Source: Globodera rostochiensis
Lineage: Eukaryota; Nematoda; Chromadorea; Rhabditida; Heteroderidae
DNA: 64,000 nt
Assembly (NCBI GenBank): GCA_018350325.1
Contig: JAEVLN010000037.1
Coordinates: forward strand, 372,001 to 436,000
Reading direction: 5' to 3'
Shown: piece after piece, positions 30,590-41,545 of the stretch
How the letters are laid out: every line of letters begins with the position of its first letter
How positions within the stretch are numbered: position 1 is the first letter of the stretch
Program-made: the position numbers and the translations under genes
The notes under the pieces: generated by a model
Databases searched by the model: none
Seen by the model: only the letters and a program-made list of their open reading frames with translations
What the model was told of the DNA's origin: nothing

Positions 30590-33372
30590 ATGTTAAACGC
30601 ATTTTCTTCACCATCATCATCGTTCGTTTTGCCGAGCGGTTCACCGTGTCTCTCAGATGAACTGCTCAAAAAAGAGGTGAATTCCATGTGTGACTTATAG
30701 AAAAAAGTAAAAAAAAAAATAGTAGTAGAGGCCAGAGAATTAAAAATTTCTGAAGAAATGACGAAAAAAAAACATAAAGTTTGGACTAGAGCCGAAAAGC
30801 CACTTAGAACTTCTAATTGGAATAGATGAGAGCGTTTTTTGTAGATCTTTTTTTTTTATTGTATTCAAAAAAAAATTTAATTTAGAAGAAGCAGTAGGCA
30901 CATTATTTTTAGATTTTTTTGGAGCTTTTTATTCAGATCGTCTTGTCTGGGTTTAGGTTCAATGTGAATGTGCTGGTGGCAAGCGTGTCCAAGTCCGCGT
31001 CTCACTGTTGCTTCAAAGCAAAGCATTCGCGGACATTTTGAAGGTTTGCACACATTGTTTTTTGCGTCAATTGCTGAAATTTTCACATTTAACAAAAAAA
31101 TTAAAAGTTTTCTAAATTGAGAAAAAGGAATTTCCAGGGGTTTTCGGCGATGTAGAATCCGAACCTGACTTCCATTTCGACCTATTTCGAACCCCGGACC
31201 CGAATTCGAACAAATTTTCGAAAATTCAAAATTCGCTCAAATTTGATTAACATGCATGCAAAAGTCTAATAAGGAGAGAATGACTGCTTTCGTGCATTTT
31301 CATCAAATTTGAGACATAGATGCGAATTTTGAAAAATGTTTGAATTCGGGTCCGGAGTTTGGAATTGATGCAAATGAATGGCACACTCGGATTCACGCCC
31401 CCCAAAACCCCCAGAAACTCCTTTTTCTCAACTTAGAAAACTTTAAATTTTTTTTTAAATCTGAGGCACAAGCACGTACAAAAATTTGATTTTCAAACAA
31501 ATCACACGACTCTTTCATTTAGTGTCTGGGCCTTTCACCCACTGACCTACCGCAGGACTTTGTGTTCCCTCTGAAAACAATTCCAATGGCGGTCTTCAGA
31601 AAGATAGTCGACTGGATGGAACACCGCGTCGGTAAGTGGAATTTTTTTTTATAGTTTAGCAACCAGGGCCGTATCTGAAAAAATTTTCGGGGAGGGTGAA
31701 AAAAAAAGTCAATTCTTAGGGGTGTATTTTGCGTTTTAGTTAAGCAATTTTTGCACAAAATGCTCGATTTTTAAGGGCGGTCGGCGGTGCCGATAGGCGC
31801 CGCCGGGGAAATTTTTTAATGGAATTTTGTTAAGAGTCAAAAAAAGTTTGATTTTCGGTAAATTTTGAACTTTTTGTTGCTAAAAAGAATTGTGATTTTC
31901 GAATTTTTTCGAAAATGAAACTTTTTTTTTAAAAAAAATTCTGCTTTACTTCTGAGAGGATGGGGTCGGCGGTCCGATAGGCGCCGCCAAGAAAATTTTG
32001 AAATTTTTGATTCAATTTGTTAAGGGATTTGCAACAAAAAAAAATTTAAAAAATACGGTAATTTTTTGAGGCGTCCGTCCCCCTTGTGGTTTTCTCAAAA
32101 AAGTCCCACCGTGTACGGGCCTGGATGAAATAAAATTTGTTTTTTTCACTCATCCTATTATTTTAGGCAAGCCAGAACCGCTCGTTGAAATGGTTTGTGA
32201 ATGAGCTTTTCGAGTGATAACTATAAATTTTTTTAAACAAATTCTGACCAATTTTCCTAACAAAAATGTTAAAAATTCTAAAATACATAATTTAGAGAAT
32301 TAAATTTGGTCCGTTTTTCATAAATGTTTGATGTTGCAGGATCCAATTACCCAAGCGCACAAATGGTTCACTCTCGACGAATTTGAGAAGAATTTCTTTG
32401 TGGTTTGTTTGTTTTTTTCTGATTTCTGAAAGCTTGTTGTTTTTTTCAGATCAAAGTTGAAGAATTGGCCGCTCTATTGCATGCGAGTAATTTGCTGGAC
32501 ATCAAATCGCTTGTGAGTCCAGTGGCGTAACCAGGGGGGGGGGATTTCCTCTCCCGAAAAGAAAAAAAACGATAGGGGCAGGACCGTAGCCAGAAAAAAT
32601 TTCGGGGAGGGGGGAGGGCCAAGCCAAAAAAAGGCGATTCTTAGGGGTGCATTTTCTGTTTTTATTGTTATTTAAGGCATTTTTTACCCAAAAAGTTGGA
32701 TTTTATTTCTAAAGTAATTTCCCAAAAAGCGCCGGCGCTCAAATGCCAGACCAACTGAGCGCTTGAACCAATTTGCATGTTGTTGTTGTTTTTTTTTGCA
32801 GAAAATCTTGAATTTTTGATGCAATTTGTTAAGAGATTTGCGACCAACATTTTAAAAATGCGGCCATTTTTTGAAGATTAAATATGATTTGTTAAGAAAA
32901 TTGGCCCAAAAAAAACATTTCGGGGAGGGGGCCATGGCCTCCTCGCCCCCTCCCCTTGGCTACGGGCCTGCATAGGGGTACCCTTTTGTTTTGCTACATT
33001 CGTAATTTTTAGCCAATACATTCTTAAAAAGCTTCAAAAAGATTGTCATATTTTTAAATTGGTTGCAAATCTGTTGACAAGTTGAGCAAAAAATCTCCCA
33101 TTCCGCTCTTCCGGGATTTTCTCATTCAAAAACACTTGGGTCAAGAATTCTGTGTAAAACCAATTGATCCGGTACGAGTTAAGCACCCGGACACCGAAAA
33201 ATTCAGGCCCAATTTGTCCATTTTTCAGTTTGATTACAGCTGCCAATCGATGGCTTCTCTGCTGCAGTCGAAAAATGCTGGAGAGATTCGTGAAATGTTA
33301 GGCATTGAAGACGATTTGACGGAGGAACAGAAGGAAAAAATTCGTCAAAAGAATATTTGGTACCAGTATTAG
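30590..33372 (+). CDS. Divergent Skp1-like protein (SCF ubiquitin ligase adaptor)
   Basis: Six exons join in consistent phases: 30590-30676, 31523-31631, 32167-32192, 32340-32402, 32450-32512 and 33229-33372, giving 163 aa, the usual Skp1 length. Skp1 links Cul1 to F-box proteins in SCF ligases in cytosol and nucleus. The N-terminal BTB/POZ-like half contains LSDELLKKE and FVFPLKTIPMAVFRKIVDWM, matching the Skp1 order of beta strands and helices. The C-terminal half has LAALLHASNLLDIKSLFDYS, then AGEIREMLGIEDDLTEEQ and a final ENQW-like KNIWYQY, the F-box contact tail. The first strand is short and the acidic loop before the W-D-x-x-F helix is reduced. Nematodes carry expanded skr families; this looks like such a paralogue. 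Confidence 0.88.
31099..31450. mobile_element. MITE-like inverted-repeat element in Skp1-like intron 1
   Basis: Long inverted ends of about 40 bp (AGTTTTCTAAATTGAGAAAA at the left, complement with one mismatch at the right) enclose about 270 bp with no coding capacity. No target duplication was identified. Confidence 0.6.
31664..32124. mobile_element. MITE-like element, Skp1-like intron 2
   Basis: Ends CCAGGGCCGTA and TACGGGCCTGG. The interior shares GTGTATTTTGCGTTTT and GGCGGCGCC words with the elements at 32579-32970 and 33544-33799. No clear target duplication. Confidence 0.5.
32579..32970. mobile_element. hAT-type MITE in Skp1-like intron 5
   Basis: Ends CAGGACCGTAGCC and GGCTACGGGCCTG, flanked by an 8-bp duplication with one mismatch (GATAGGGG 32571-32578, CATAGGGG 32971-32978). 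The interior holds AAAATTTCGGGGAGGGG near each end in opposite orientation. Confidence 0.72.
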
Positions 33373-33543
33373 GGGGGACACATCTGATCAGACGGCGGCA
33401 CACATTTGAAAGGGGGGATTGATCGAAGCAGCCATAAGGCATTGACAATCTTTCACCTTTGTCTGTACAATTTTTAACCGTTTTCGTTAAAAAGATGGTT
33501 CAATTTGAAAAAATTTTGCCTATTTCTATCGCAGAACTGACCC

Positions 33544-33799
33544 CAAGGACGTAGTCAGAGGGGGGGGGGGGGGGAATTCCTCCCCTTCGAAATGAAATTT
33601 GAGAAAAAAAAACCATAGTGTGGGGGGAACCTTTTGTTTTACAATTTTTTGATCAATTTTCTTAACAAATTGCCATCAAAAATCAAAAAATTTTTCCCGG
33701 CGGCGCCTATCGGCTCCTGGCGCTCAGATGGGAAGGCCCTGAGCGCCGCGCCCAGACGGACCGTTTCCCCTCCGAAATTTTTTTCTAGCTACGTCCCAG
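33544..33799. mobile_element. hAT-type MITE downstream of the Skp1-like gene
   Basis: Ends CAAGGACGTAGTCA and TAGCTACGTCCCAG with an exact 8-bp duplication ACTGACCC (33536-33543, 33800-33807). The interior has G/C homopolymers and GGCGGCGCCTATCGG, linking it to the two preceding elements. It lies in or just beyond the 3'UTR. Confidence 0.78.
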
Positions 33800-34215
33800 A
33801 CTGACCCGACCGATCAAACAACCACCATTTTCACTATGCCCCCAAGGGTAGGGTTGCACAATTTGGAAATGTAACCTCATCGGCCAGCCAAAAAACCACA
33901 AAATGAAGTTACCTAGTTAATTTGGACATTTTGGCGCTGTTGTGCAATTTTTAATATAAAGGTTTAGTGAGTTTGGCTCAGTCCTAAACCTAATAGGCCT
34001 AAGTTAAGCCTAGGATTAAAAGCTTTCTATGAACGAATAGTCTACAATTGTGTCGGATATACTTTTCTATTTATTACCCTTTAAAATGTTTTTATTTTTC
34101 TGAATTAGGATTCGACAGATTGATAGTGAGGTTATGTTGACGTTTCTCAACCTCAATTGCCAAGTACCGAAATTTTTTATGAGGAGAAGCAGCCGTACGC
34201 AAAACATTAGCTTTA

Positions 34216-34720
34216 AGTATTTATATGCACATGCATATTTTTTTCCTGAACTGGTAAAAGCCTGAAACGCATTTTCAACTTGGTTTGAAGCTTCTAGAAC
34301 GCATTTCCATGTGCATATTTTGCATATTTGTGCATATTTCGCTATTTATGTGCATATTTTTTTCATTCATGTGCATATTTTGGCATTTTGCAAAAAATTA
34401 GTGGCAAGAAATTTTGATTTTATTTCATTTTCTTAAGAAATTTTTTGAAAAAGCGCAAAATAATCACAAAAAAGTTCAAAAAGTCGTCAAAAATGCCAAA
34501 ATAGTCACCAAAGTTCAAAAAAGTCGCCAAAACACTTGAAAATTCGGAAATGTATCTCATCAGCAATTTTAACCAATGTTGAATTTTGGGGGAATTTTAT
34601 ATTGAATTTGGAGATATTTATGTGCATATTTTTTCATTTTTATATGCATATTTGGCAATTTTTGGTGCATATTTTATGCGCATATTTCAAGATTTTATGT
34701 GCATATAAATCCCAGCCCTA
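34216..34720. mobile_element. Truncated MITE related to 21-577
   Basis: The right end (GTGCATATAAATCCCAGCCCTA) matches the right end of the element at 21-577. The interior is made of TGTGCATATTTT repeats. The matching left terminus is missing, so it is a fragment. Confidence 0.55.
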
Positions 34721-34928
34721 GAAATCAGTCACTTTTCTTGCTCAACAGCTTCTTTTGTTTACATTGCATCGTGTTTTTAAATTATTAATAAATATTCAAT
34801 TCTTTTCTCCACATTAATCACACATTCAACAATAACAACAGTTGTTGTCGTCCGCAACAATGGTTTGGTGCAAAGTGTGAAATTTATTTTATTTATTTCC
34901 CTTTCTCTTTCATTGCCGCTATTTGTTC

Positions 34929-36964
34929 TTCTTTCTCTCTCTTTCTCTTCCCTCTCTCTCTTCCCTCTCTTTCTCTTCCCTCTCTCTCCCCTCTCTCTCT
35001 CCCCTCTCTTTCTCTTCCCTCTCTCTACCCTCTCTCTTCTCTTCCCTCTCTTTCTCTTCCCTCTCTCTCCTCTCTCTTCTCTTTCCTCTCTCCTCTCTTC
35101 TCTCTCCTCTCTCCCCTCTCTCTTCTCTTCCCTCTCTTTCTCTTCCCTCTCTCTCCTCTCTCTTCTCTTTCCTCTCTCCTCTCTTCTCTCTCCTCTCTCC
35201 CCTCTCTCTCTTTCTCTTCCCTCTCTTTCTCTTCCCTCTCTCTCTCCTCTCTCTTCTCTTCCCCCTCTTTCTCTTCCCTCTCTCTCCCCTCTCTCTCTCC
35301 CCTCTCTTTCTCTTCCCTCTCTCTACCCTCTCTCTTCTCTTCCCTCTCTTTCTCTTCCCTCTCTCTACCCTCTCTCTTCTCTTCCCTCTCTTTCTCTTCC
35401 CTCTCTCTCCCCTCTCTCTCTCCCCTCTCTTTCTCTTCCCTCTCTCTACCCTCTCTCTTCTCTTCCCTCTCTTTCTCTTCCCTCTCTCTCCTCTCTCTTC
35501 TCTTTCCTCTCTCCTCTCTTCTCTCTCCTCTCTCCCCTCTCTCTCTTTCTCTTCCCCCTCTTTCTCTTCCCTCTCTCTCCCCTCTCTCTCTCCCCTCTCT
35601 TTCTCTTCCCTCTCTCTACCCTCTCTCTTCTCTTCCCTCTCTTTCTCTTCCCTCTCTCTACCCTCTCTCTTCTCTTCCCTCTCTTTCTCTTCCCTCTCTC
35701 TCCCCTCTCTCTCTCCCCTCTCTTTCTCTTCCCTCTCTCTACCCTCTCTTCTCTTTCCTCTCTCCTCTCTTCTCTCTCCTCTCTCCCCTCTCTCTCTTTC
35801 TCTTCCCTCTCTTTCTCTTCCCTCTCTCTCTCCTCTCTCTTCTCTTCCCCCTCTTTCTCTTCCCTCTCTCTCCCCTCTCTCTCTCCCCTCTCTTTCTCTT
35901 CCCTCTCTCTACCCTCTCTCTTCTCTTCCCTCTCTTTCTCTTCCCTCTCTCTACCCTCTCTCTTCTCTTCCCTCTCTTTCTCTTCCCTCTCTCTCCCCTC
36001 TCTCTCTCCCCTCTCTTTCTCTTCCCTCTCTCTACCCTCTCTCTTCTCTTCCCTCTCTTTCTCTTCCCTCTCTCTCCTCTCTCTTCTCTTTCCTCTCTCC
36101 TCTCTTCTCTCTCCTCTCTCCCCTCTCTCTCTTTCTCTTCCCTCTCTTTCTCTTCCCTCTCTCTCCCCTCTCTCTCTCCCCTCTCTTTCTCTTCCCTCTC
36201 TCTACCCTCTCTCTTCTCTTCCCTCTCTTTCTCTTCCCTCTCTCTCCTCTCTCTTCTCTTTCCTCTCTCCTCTCTTCTCTCTCCTCTCTCCCCTCTCTCT
36301 CTTTCTCTTCCCCCTCTTTCTCTTCCCTCTCTCTCCCCTCTCTCTCTCCCCTCTCTTTCTCTTCCCTCTCTCTACCCTCTCTCTTCTCTTCCCTCTCTTT
36401 CTCTTCCCTCTCTCTACCCTCTCTCTTCTCTTCCCTCTCTTTCTCTTCCCTCTCTCTCCCCTCTCTCTCTCCCCTCTCTTTCTCTTCCCTCTCTCTCCCC
36501 TCTCTCTCTCCCCTCTCTTTCTCTTCCCTCTCTCTACCCTCTCTCTTCTCTTCCCTCTCTTTCTCTTCCCTCTCTCTCCTCTCTCTTCTCTTTCCTCTCT
36601 CCTCTCTTCTCTCTCCTCTCTCCCCTCTCTCTCTTTCTCTTCCCTCTCTTTCTCTTCCCTCTCTCTCTCCTCTCTCTTCTCTTCCCCCTCTTTCTCTTCC
36701 CTCCCCTCTTTCTTACCCCCCTCTCTCTCTCCCCTCTCTCTCCCCTCTCTTTCTCTTCCCTCTCTCTACCCTCTCTCTTCTCTTCCCTCTCTTTCTCTTC
36801 CCTTCCTTCTTTCTTACCCCCTCTCTCTCTCCCCTCTCTCTCCTCCCCCCTCTCTCTCTCTCTCTCTCTCCTTCTCTTCCCTCTCTCTCCTCTCTTTCTC
36901 TCCCCCCTCCCTCTCTCTTTTCTCTCTCTTCCCTCACTCTCTTCTCTCTCTCTCTCCTTTCTCT
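34929..36964. repeat. 2-kb polypyrimidine satellite (CT-rich)
   Basis: About 2 kb almost entirely C and T on the plus strand, built of TCTCTTCCCTCTCTTTCTC-like units. Higher-order blocks of roughly 130-330 bp recur, punctuated by single A residues in CTCTACCCTCTC. Two long frames of more than 750 codons run through it, but they encode only Ser/Leu/Pro/Phe because any reading of such DNA does. Such tracts can form triplex (H-DNA) structures. Confidence 0.92.
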
Positions 36965-36965
36965 C

Positions 36966-38498
36966 TCATCTCCATACTCTTACCTTATAATTGGCCGCCT
37001 GCAACCCCCTTATGTTTCCATTTGCATTTCAATTTTTTCTCGAACTCGCGGCTCTGCCCGTCCCTTCACTCAATTCCCCCCCCCCCCGGGCGGCTGTCAC
37101 TTTGTCAATTTGCACTCGCTACACAATTTTTCTTATCTCTTCCCGTTTAATCTTTCATTCCAAAGCATTTTTTGTCGCATTAAGTTACCTAAATGTTATT
37201 AAAGAAGGGGGTGTAAATTTGAAATAGATTTATACATATGAACATGATCGGAAAAACAAAAATTTAAATTTTTTTAATCAAAGAAATTTTACATTTCGTG
37301 GGAAAAAATTTATTTATCATCATTTATAATAGAGACCGGAAACTTGGACCCAAACCCCAAAATTTTTTTGGCCCAATTTTTTGTACAAAAAACCCAAAAA
37401 ATTTTTGGGTCCGGACTCTAATTTATATTAGAAATAAATGAATTCGCCTATATTACCCTTTATTCAACTCATACATATGTACTAGTAGTATGTACACTGA
37501 TAGAAAAGTGTTGCCCCAGACAATAAAAATTTGTTAGCCGTATTAATGAATTTTACACCATTTTGTGTGGCACTTCACTCACCCTCACTATCAATGTTTC
37601 CCATATGTTTATCGTAAAAATTTTGAGATATTTGGTCGAAAGACAACTGTCAAAAATTGAAAAGAAAAAATCTTGTCCCAAAAAATAATCGTTTCGTTTT
37701 TCAGGAAATAATGTTCACAAAAATTCCAAAAATTCATAACACACATAATTTTTGATACTCATCAAAAATGTTAATTAATTACTCCAAGTTGATCAGGCAC
37801 ATCTTTTGCATTGGGCACCCCAAAATACACCGAAAACGGAGGTAATTTTGGAAAAAAATGCCTGAGGGCCTGGAAAAATTACTGCGAAAACCCAAAAATT
37901 TAAAAAATTTCTTATCGCCGAAACATTATTTTTGTTTGTCGGCAATATTTGTGCATTGCAAATGCTGGCGGACTGGTGGAGAGAAATGCGATTCAATTTA
38001 TATATTTGTATTCTTCGCAGTGAGGAAATGAAATTTATGCTTGCTGGGAATATGTAAATATTTGAATGTTTACCAAAGCCTAGAATTGACGATTTTTTTT
38101 TCTAAAGTACTCAATTCAAAATTTAACATATTAAATGTAAAAAAAAATCGGGATTAATTCTGCGAAATTTGAAAACATGTCAACAATACATTCTTTTTTT
38201 TACATTTGTCTCTTAAAGATTTGCCCCTTTTTGAGGTATTCATACTTTTTGTACTTTTATTTGAGCTTCACGATATTTAAAAGCGAATATTTTAAATTTT
38301 GACGATTTATAAAATTAATTTCCACCCATGGTGTTCCAAATAATTTGAAAATAAACAATGCGATTTTTGTTGTTTCGCAAAGATGTTGGTGGAGTTGACA
38401 GTTTTAATCATTTAAAAAATGGCTAATCCAATTCCGAGCCCAATCAAGTTATTATATTATTTGCATAAATATGCACTCGTAGTACTTTTCTGTTATGT
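36966..38498. other. Intergenic, no gene seen
   Basis: AT-rich sequence between the polypyrimidine array and the LTR element. It contains one small MITE (37330-37420) and no credible exon. Confidence 0.5.
37330..37420. mobile_element. Very short hAT-type MITE, 91 bp
   Basis: Ends TAGAGACCGGAAACTTGGAC and TTGGGTCCGGACTCTA, with an 8-bp duplication carrying one mismatch (ATTTATAA 37322-37329, ATTTATAT 37421-37428). Confidence 0.65.
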
Positions 38499-38503
38499 CA
38501 CCC

Positions 38504-38837
38504 TGTTACGACCCCAAGTCCGAAGTAAATAGAGAATATTTATTCGGAGAGAAAGGGAGGGGTCAAACAAGGATGGGAATCAAATATATTGATTGGGTCA
38601 ATTGGGAATGCAACGAAATGTGGGGAATGAATGGAAGTGAATGAGGAAGGGTCAAGGGCGGGTATTTATGGACGTAAATGGGTGTGACAATCAATAGGGA
38701 CCAATTGGGGATTGGGTCATCTGAGTACCGACCGAACAAATGAGGAAGGGTCAAGGGCGGGTATTTATGGACGTAAATGGGTGTGACAATCAATAGGGAC
38801 CAATTGGGGATTGGGTCATCTGAGTACCGACCGAACA
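38504..38837 (-). repeat. 3' LTR with 99-bp tandem duplication
   Basis: The 235-bp LTR (38504-38738) is followed by a repeat of its U3-side 99 bp (38739-38837). The 5' LTR lacks the duplication, which therefore arose during or after insertion. Confidence 0.88.
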
Positions 38838-38915
38838 TCTCCCCCCTAAAAAGAGTGTCTGCTTCCATCCGTCGTTCTTGACCGATGTTTCCTCGGGACC
38901 ACCTTCGGGCTCCTC

Positions 38916-40568
38916 TTAGGCCAAAGGGTTCAGATCGCTGACGAGGAGTAGAGGGCGATCGCTTTCCAATCGCTCTCGCTGGCCATGTCCATCATCGGCC
39001 TTTTCTCCAGCAATGTTCTCGGACGGTGCTTTGCGCAAGCTGACCCCGTCTTGACGAGTTCCGGTGCGGTTGCTCACATAACCTGCACGCCCTGACTGCG
39101 AGTTCGATTGGCTCGCGATAACGGTTGCTCCCAACGCAAAACGTTTCGTCATTCGTAGATGTTTGTCCGATGGCTTCTTCTTGATCACACCATCTCGAAC
39201 AGCCGATTGGTAATGCCGCTCTTTTGCTCCCTGGACGTTGTCGGCTGGCAACTTACCTGCCAAGCTCCTTCGGATGGGATCCATGAGTCCCAATTTTTCC
39301 ATCATCTCAGTTCCGAGCAAGTTCTTTGATCCTTTCTTGGATACAAAGAAGCGTCCAGTTTGTGTCCGTCCTCCGATCGAGAATGTCGCCAAACCTTTTC
39401 CCAGAAAGGTGCGAGTGGATCCGTCAGGGTACTTGGCTCGTTCATTGCAACGGCTCACCCGCGGAGATCCGATTCGTCGATGTGCTTCCTCGCAGAGCAC
39501 TGTACTTTCAGTGCCCGAATCGATCACAAAATCCACTTTCTTCCCATTCATTTCAATCGGGACTTCGATCAGACGGTGTTTCTGGTTGACCGAATTGACC
39601 AGAAAAACTCCTCCCAGCCTAACTGAGTTGGCTGCCTTCTCTTCCCTTATCCCATTTCCATTCTTCTTCAGCCAGGCCTGATGTGGCGCACACATTCTTT
39701 CCACGTGCCCTGTCGTGTTGCATTTACGGCAAACCGTTTTGATGTGACGGCACCGCCTGCATGAATGTTCAATGCCGCAGCGCCAACAATTGTGTTGCGA
39801 TCGGCTCCACTGGCTTTTCCTCGATGAGTTGCTCCCACTGGAAGAATTCTCCGTGTTCTTCCGCTTTCTCTGCGGTTTCGATTTGACCGCTAACACGTTT
39901 CGCACAACGGACGGCTGTTCGATGGCCTTGGCTTCGGCGATGGTTGACAAATACATCTTGAGGTCATCAACAATGCCCTCGTATTTGACCTTGTCGCCAT
40001 CCGCTGCCAACTTAGCCAGAATTCGCGATCGAAGAGCGGCGTCACTCGGTGATTTCAACGCTATCAACAGCATCAAGCTATTGAATTGCTCCTCCTCCAA
40101 CTTCTTAAAATCGAAGTCTCGCAACAGCCGCTTGTGTCGGTTAACAAATGTGCAAAAGTCCTCGTCGTCCTGCTTCCTCGCGCGGAGGCACTCATATCGG
40201 TCAATCCAAACGGACTGAGGTTTGCCAAACAAACCGTTGAGCTGCTCCATTGTCTGCGCAAAACTGAATTCCGTGACCTTCTTTGGCAGGCAGGATTTGC
40301 TGTATTCCGCATACGCGTCCTCGCCCAACTTGGTCATCAGCAACTTGACTTTCAGCTCGTCTGAAAGGTTCGGTGCAGAACAGTCCACTGCAAAGTTGAA
40401 TCGGTCGAGCCAATCCTCAACTTTCCTTCCCCGCTGCTCGCTGAGCTCAAAACATTCAATGTTTGGTAGCGACGGCAGCGGAGGTGTGATGAGTGCAGGA
40501 CTTTGCTGTTGGTTTGCCAACAGTTGTTGAAGGACTTGCGTCAGCTGCTGGATAACTGCTTCTGTCAT
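38916..40568 (-). CDS. Gag-protease polyprotein of the LTR element
   Basis: A 550-aa single ORF from the ATG at 40568; the frame extends two codons upstream through a TTG. Residues 1-20 are a Gln-rich helix, and about 40-230 are a retrotransposon Gag-type region (WLDRFNFAVDC, LMTKLGEDAY, FCTFVNRHKRLLRDFDF). A basic, Ser/Asn-rich stretch leads to a Cys/His block with one classical zinc knuckle CRKCNTTGHVERMC (CX2CX4HX4C), preceded by another Cys-rich pair. An aspartic protease follows with active-site motif VDFVIDSGTES and a later LLGTEMMEKLGL. The ORF then runs about 120 residues through a basic, low-complexity tail with no RT motif and stops 78 bp before the 3' LTR. The family is metaviral (Gypsy-like) or Bel/Pao-like; I cannot decide which without Pol. 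Confidence 0.88.
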   Translation of the reverse strand: MTEAVIQQLTQVLQQLLANQQQSPALITPPLPSLPNIECFELSEQRGRKVEDWLDRFNFAVDCSAPNLSDELKVKLLMTKLGEDAYAEYSKSCLPKKVTEFSFAQTMEQLNGLFGKPQSVWIDRYECLRARKQDDEDFCTFVNRHKRLLRDFDFKKLEEEQFNSLMLLIALKSPSDAALRSRILAKLAADGDKVKYEGIVDDLKMYLSTIAEAKAIEQPSVVRNVLAVKSKPQRKRKNTENSSSGSNSSRKSQWSRSQHNCWRCGIEHSCRRCRHIKTVCRKCNTTGHVERMCAPHQAWLKKNGNGIREEKAANSVRLGGVFLVNSVNQKHRLIEVPIEMNGKKVDFVIDSGTESTVLCEEAHRRIGSPRVSRCNERAKYPDGSTRTFLGKGLATFSIGGRTQTGRFFVSKKGSKNLLGTEMMEKLGLMDPIRRSLAGKLPADNVQGAKERHYQSAVRDGVIKKKPSDKHLRMTKRFALGATVIASQSNSQSGRAGYVSNRTGTRQDGVSLRKAPSENIAGEKADDGHGQRERLESDRPLLLVSDLNPLA

Positions 40569-40939
40569 CTCCAAGGCTCAGATTTTGTCGAATATAAAAC
40601 CACACCAAGTGGACTTTCTTCCCTCCTGGGGAATACTCGTTTTATTGTCGTTCACCACTTCCTGTTAGCAGCACCTAGCTTACCAACTAGTGGGTTGCGC
40701 GTAGATGAACTGTTTTGTGTCGCCTGGACAGCAAAACAGTAGCGCGATGATTTCCTTTAGCAAGTGCTTCAAGCGGCTTGCTAAGAACGGACAATAGTGG
40801 TAGCGCCAAGCTTTCCACCAATTTCACAAAATCCGCAGTTGTGCGGTTGTGCTGTTGTTCTCTTCCTGGAACAAACAAAACGATTGGACACAACCCACAA
40901 TTTGATTTGCAGTTCGTATGCAGCACAGGCGTCGCCAAT

Positions 40940-41174
40940 TGTTACGACCCCAAGTCCGAAGTAAATAGAGAATATTTATTCGGAGAGAAAGGGAGGGGTC
41001 AAACAAGGATGGGAATCAAATATATTGATTGGGTCAATTGGGAATGCAACGAAATGTGGGGAATGAATGGAAGTGAATGAGGAAGGGTCAAGGGCGGGTA
41101 TTTATGGACGTAAATGGGTGTGACAATCAATAGGGACCAATTGGGGATTGGGTCATCTGAGTACCGACCGAACA
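40940..41174 (-). repeat. 5' LTR
   Basis: 235 bp, TGTTACGACC...GACCGAACA on the plus strand, identical by eye to 38504-38738. Confidence 0.9.
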
Positions 41175-41370
41175 CACCCCCCCCCCCCCTAAAAAAATGT
41201 TATTTTTCCCCTTTTTAGGTGTAATTTGAGTCGAGAAATACGAATCTGACAGCACCGAAATAGCTTAAGTTTCAGCAATTTCAAAAAGTTGGGGGGGGGG
41301 CAGCACAATCTTTGAAACGCCAATTTCTAAAAAGACGCCTCGAGCATTTCGACAGGCACAAGGTGGCATA

Positions 41371-41545
41371 ACGTTTGTTGTTTGAATTTTAATTAGGATT
41401 TTCCATTTGTTGTTTGAATTTTAATTAGGATTTTCCATTTGTTGTTTGAATTTTAATTAGGATTTTCCATTTGTTGTTTGAATTTTATTATGATTTTCCA
41501 TATGTTTTTTGAATTTTAATTATGATTTTCCATATGCACTTATTT
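41371..41545. repeat. 32-bp tandem repeat, about five copies
   Basis: The unit contains TTGTTGTTTGAATTTTAATT followed by AGGATTTTCCAT. The last copies diverge (TATGATTTTCCATATG). Confidence 0.85.

Larger units (their letters stand above)
38504..41174 (-). mobile_element. Non-autonomous LTR retrotransposon (Gag-PR only)
   Basis: A 2.7-kb element in minus orientation. The LTRs are 38504-38738 (3', followed by a 99-bp duplication to 38837) and 40940-41174 (5'). The ends are TG...CA and the flanking 5-bp duplication is CACCC (38499-38503, 41175-41179). Directly inside the 3' LTR lies a purine tract on the minus strand (TTTTTAGGGGGGAGA in complement). Directly inside the 5' LTR the sequence ATTGGCGACGCC starts with TGG a few bases in, as expected for a tRNA primer site. 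The interior codes only for Gag and protease; reverse transcriptase, RNase H and integrase are absent. The two LTRs appear identical over 235 bp, so the insertion is recent and must have used enzymes in trans. Confidence 0.9.

Noticed and set aside
34865..37202. Two overlapping ORFs of about 760 codons
   Set aside because: They are different frames of the same C/T-only repeat; stop codons need A or G, so long frames are automatic. The encoded Ser/Leu/Pro/Phe repeats have no other support.
41164..41190. Long poly-C run beside the LTR element as a target-site feature
   Set aside because: The duplication is only CACCC; the rest of the C-run is one-sided and similar runs occur at many other places in the window.
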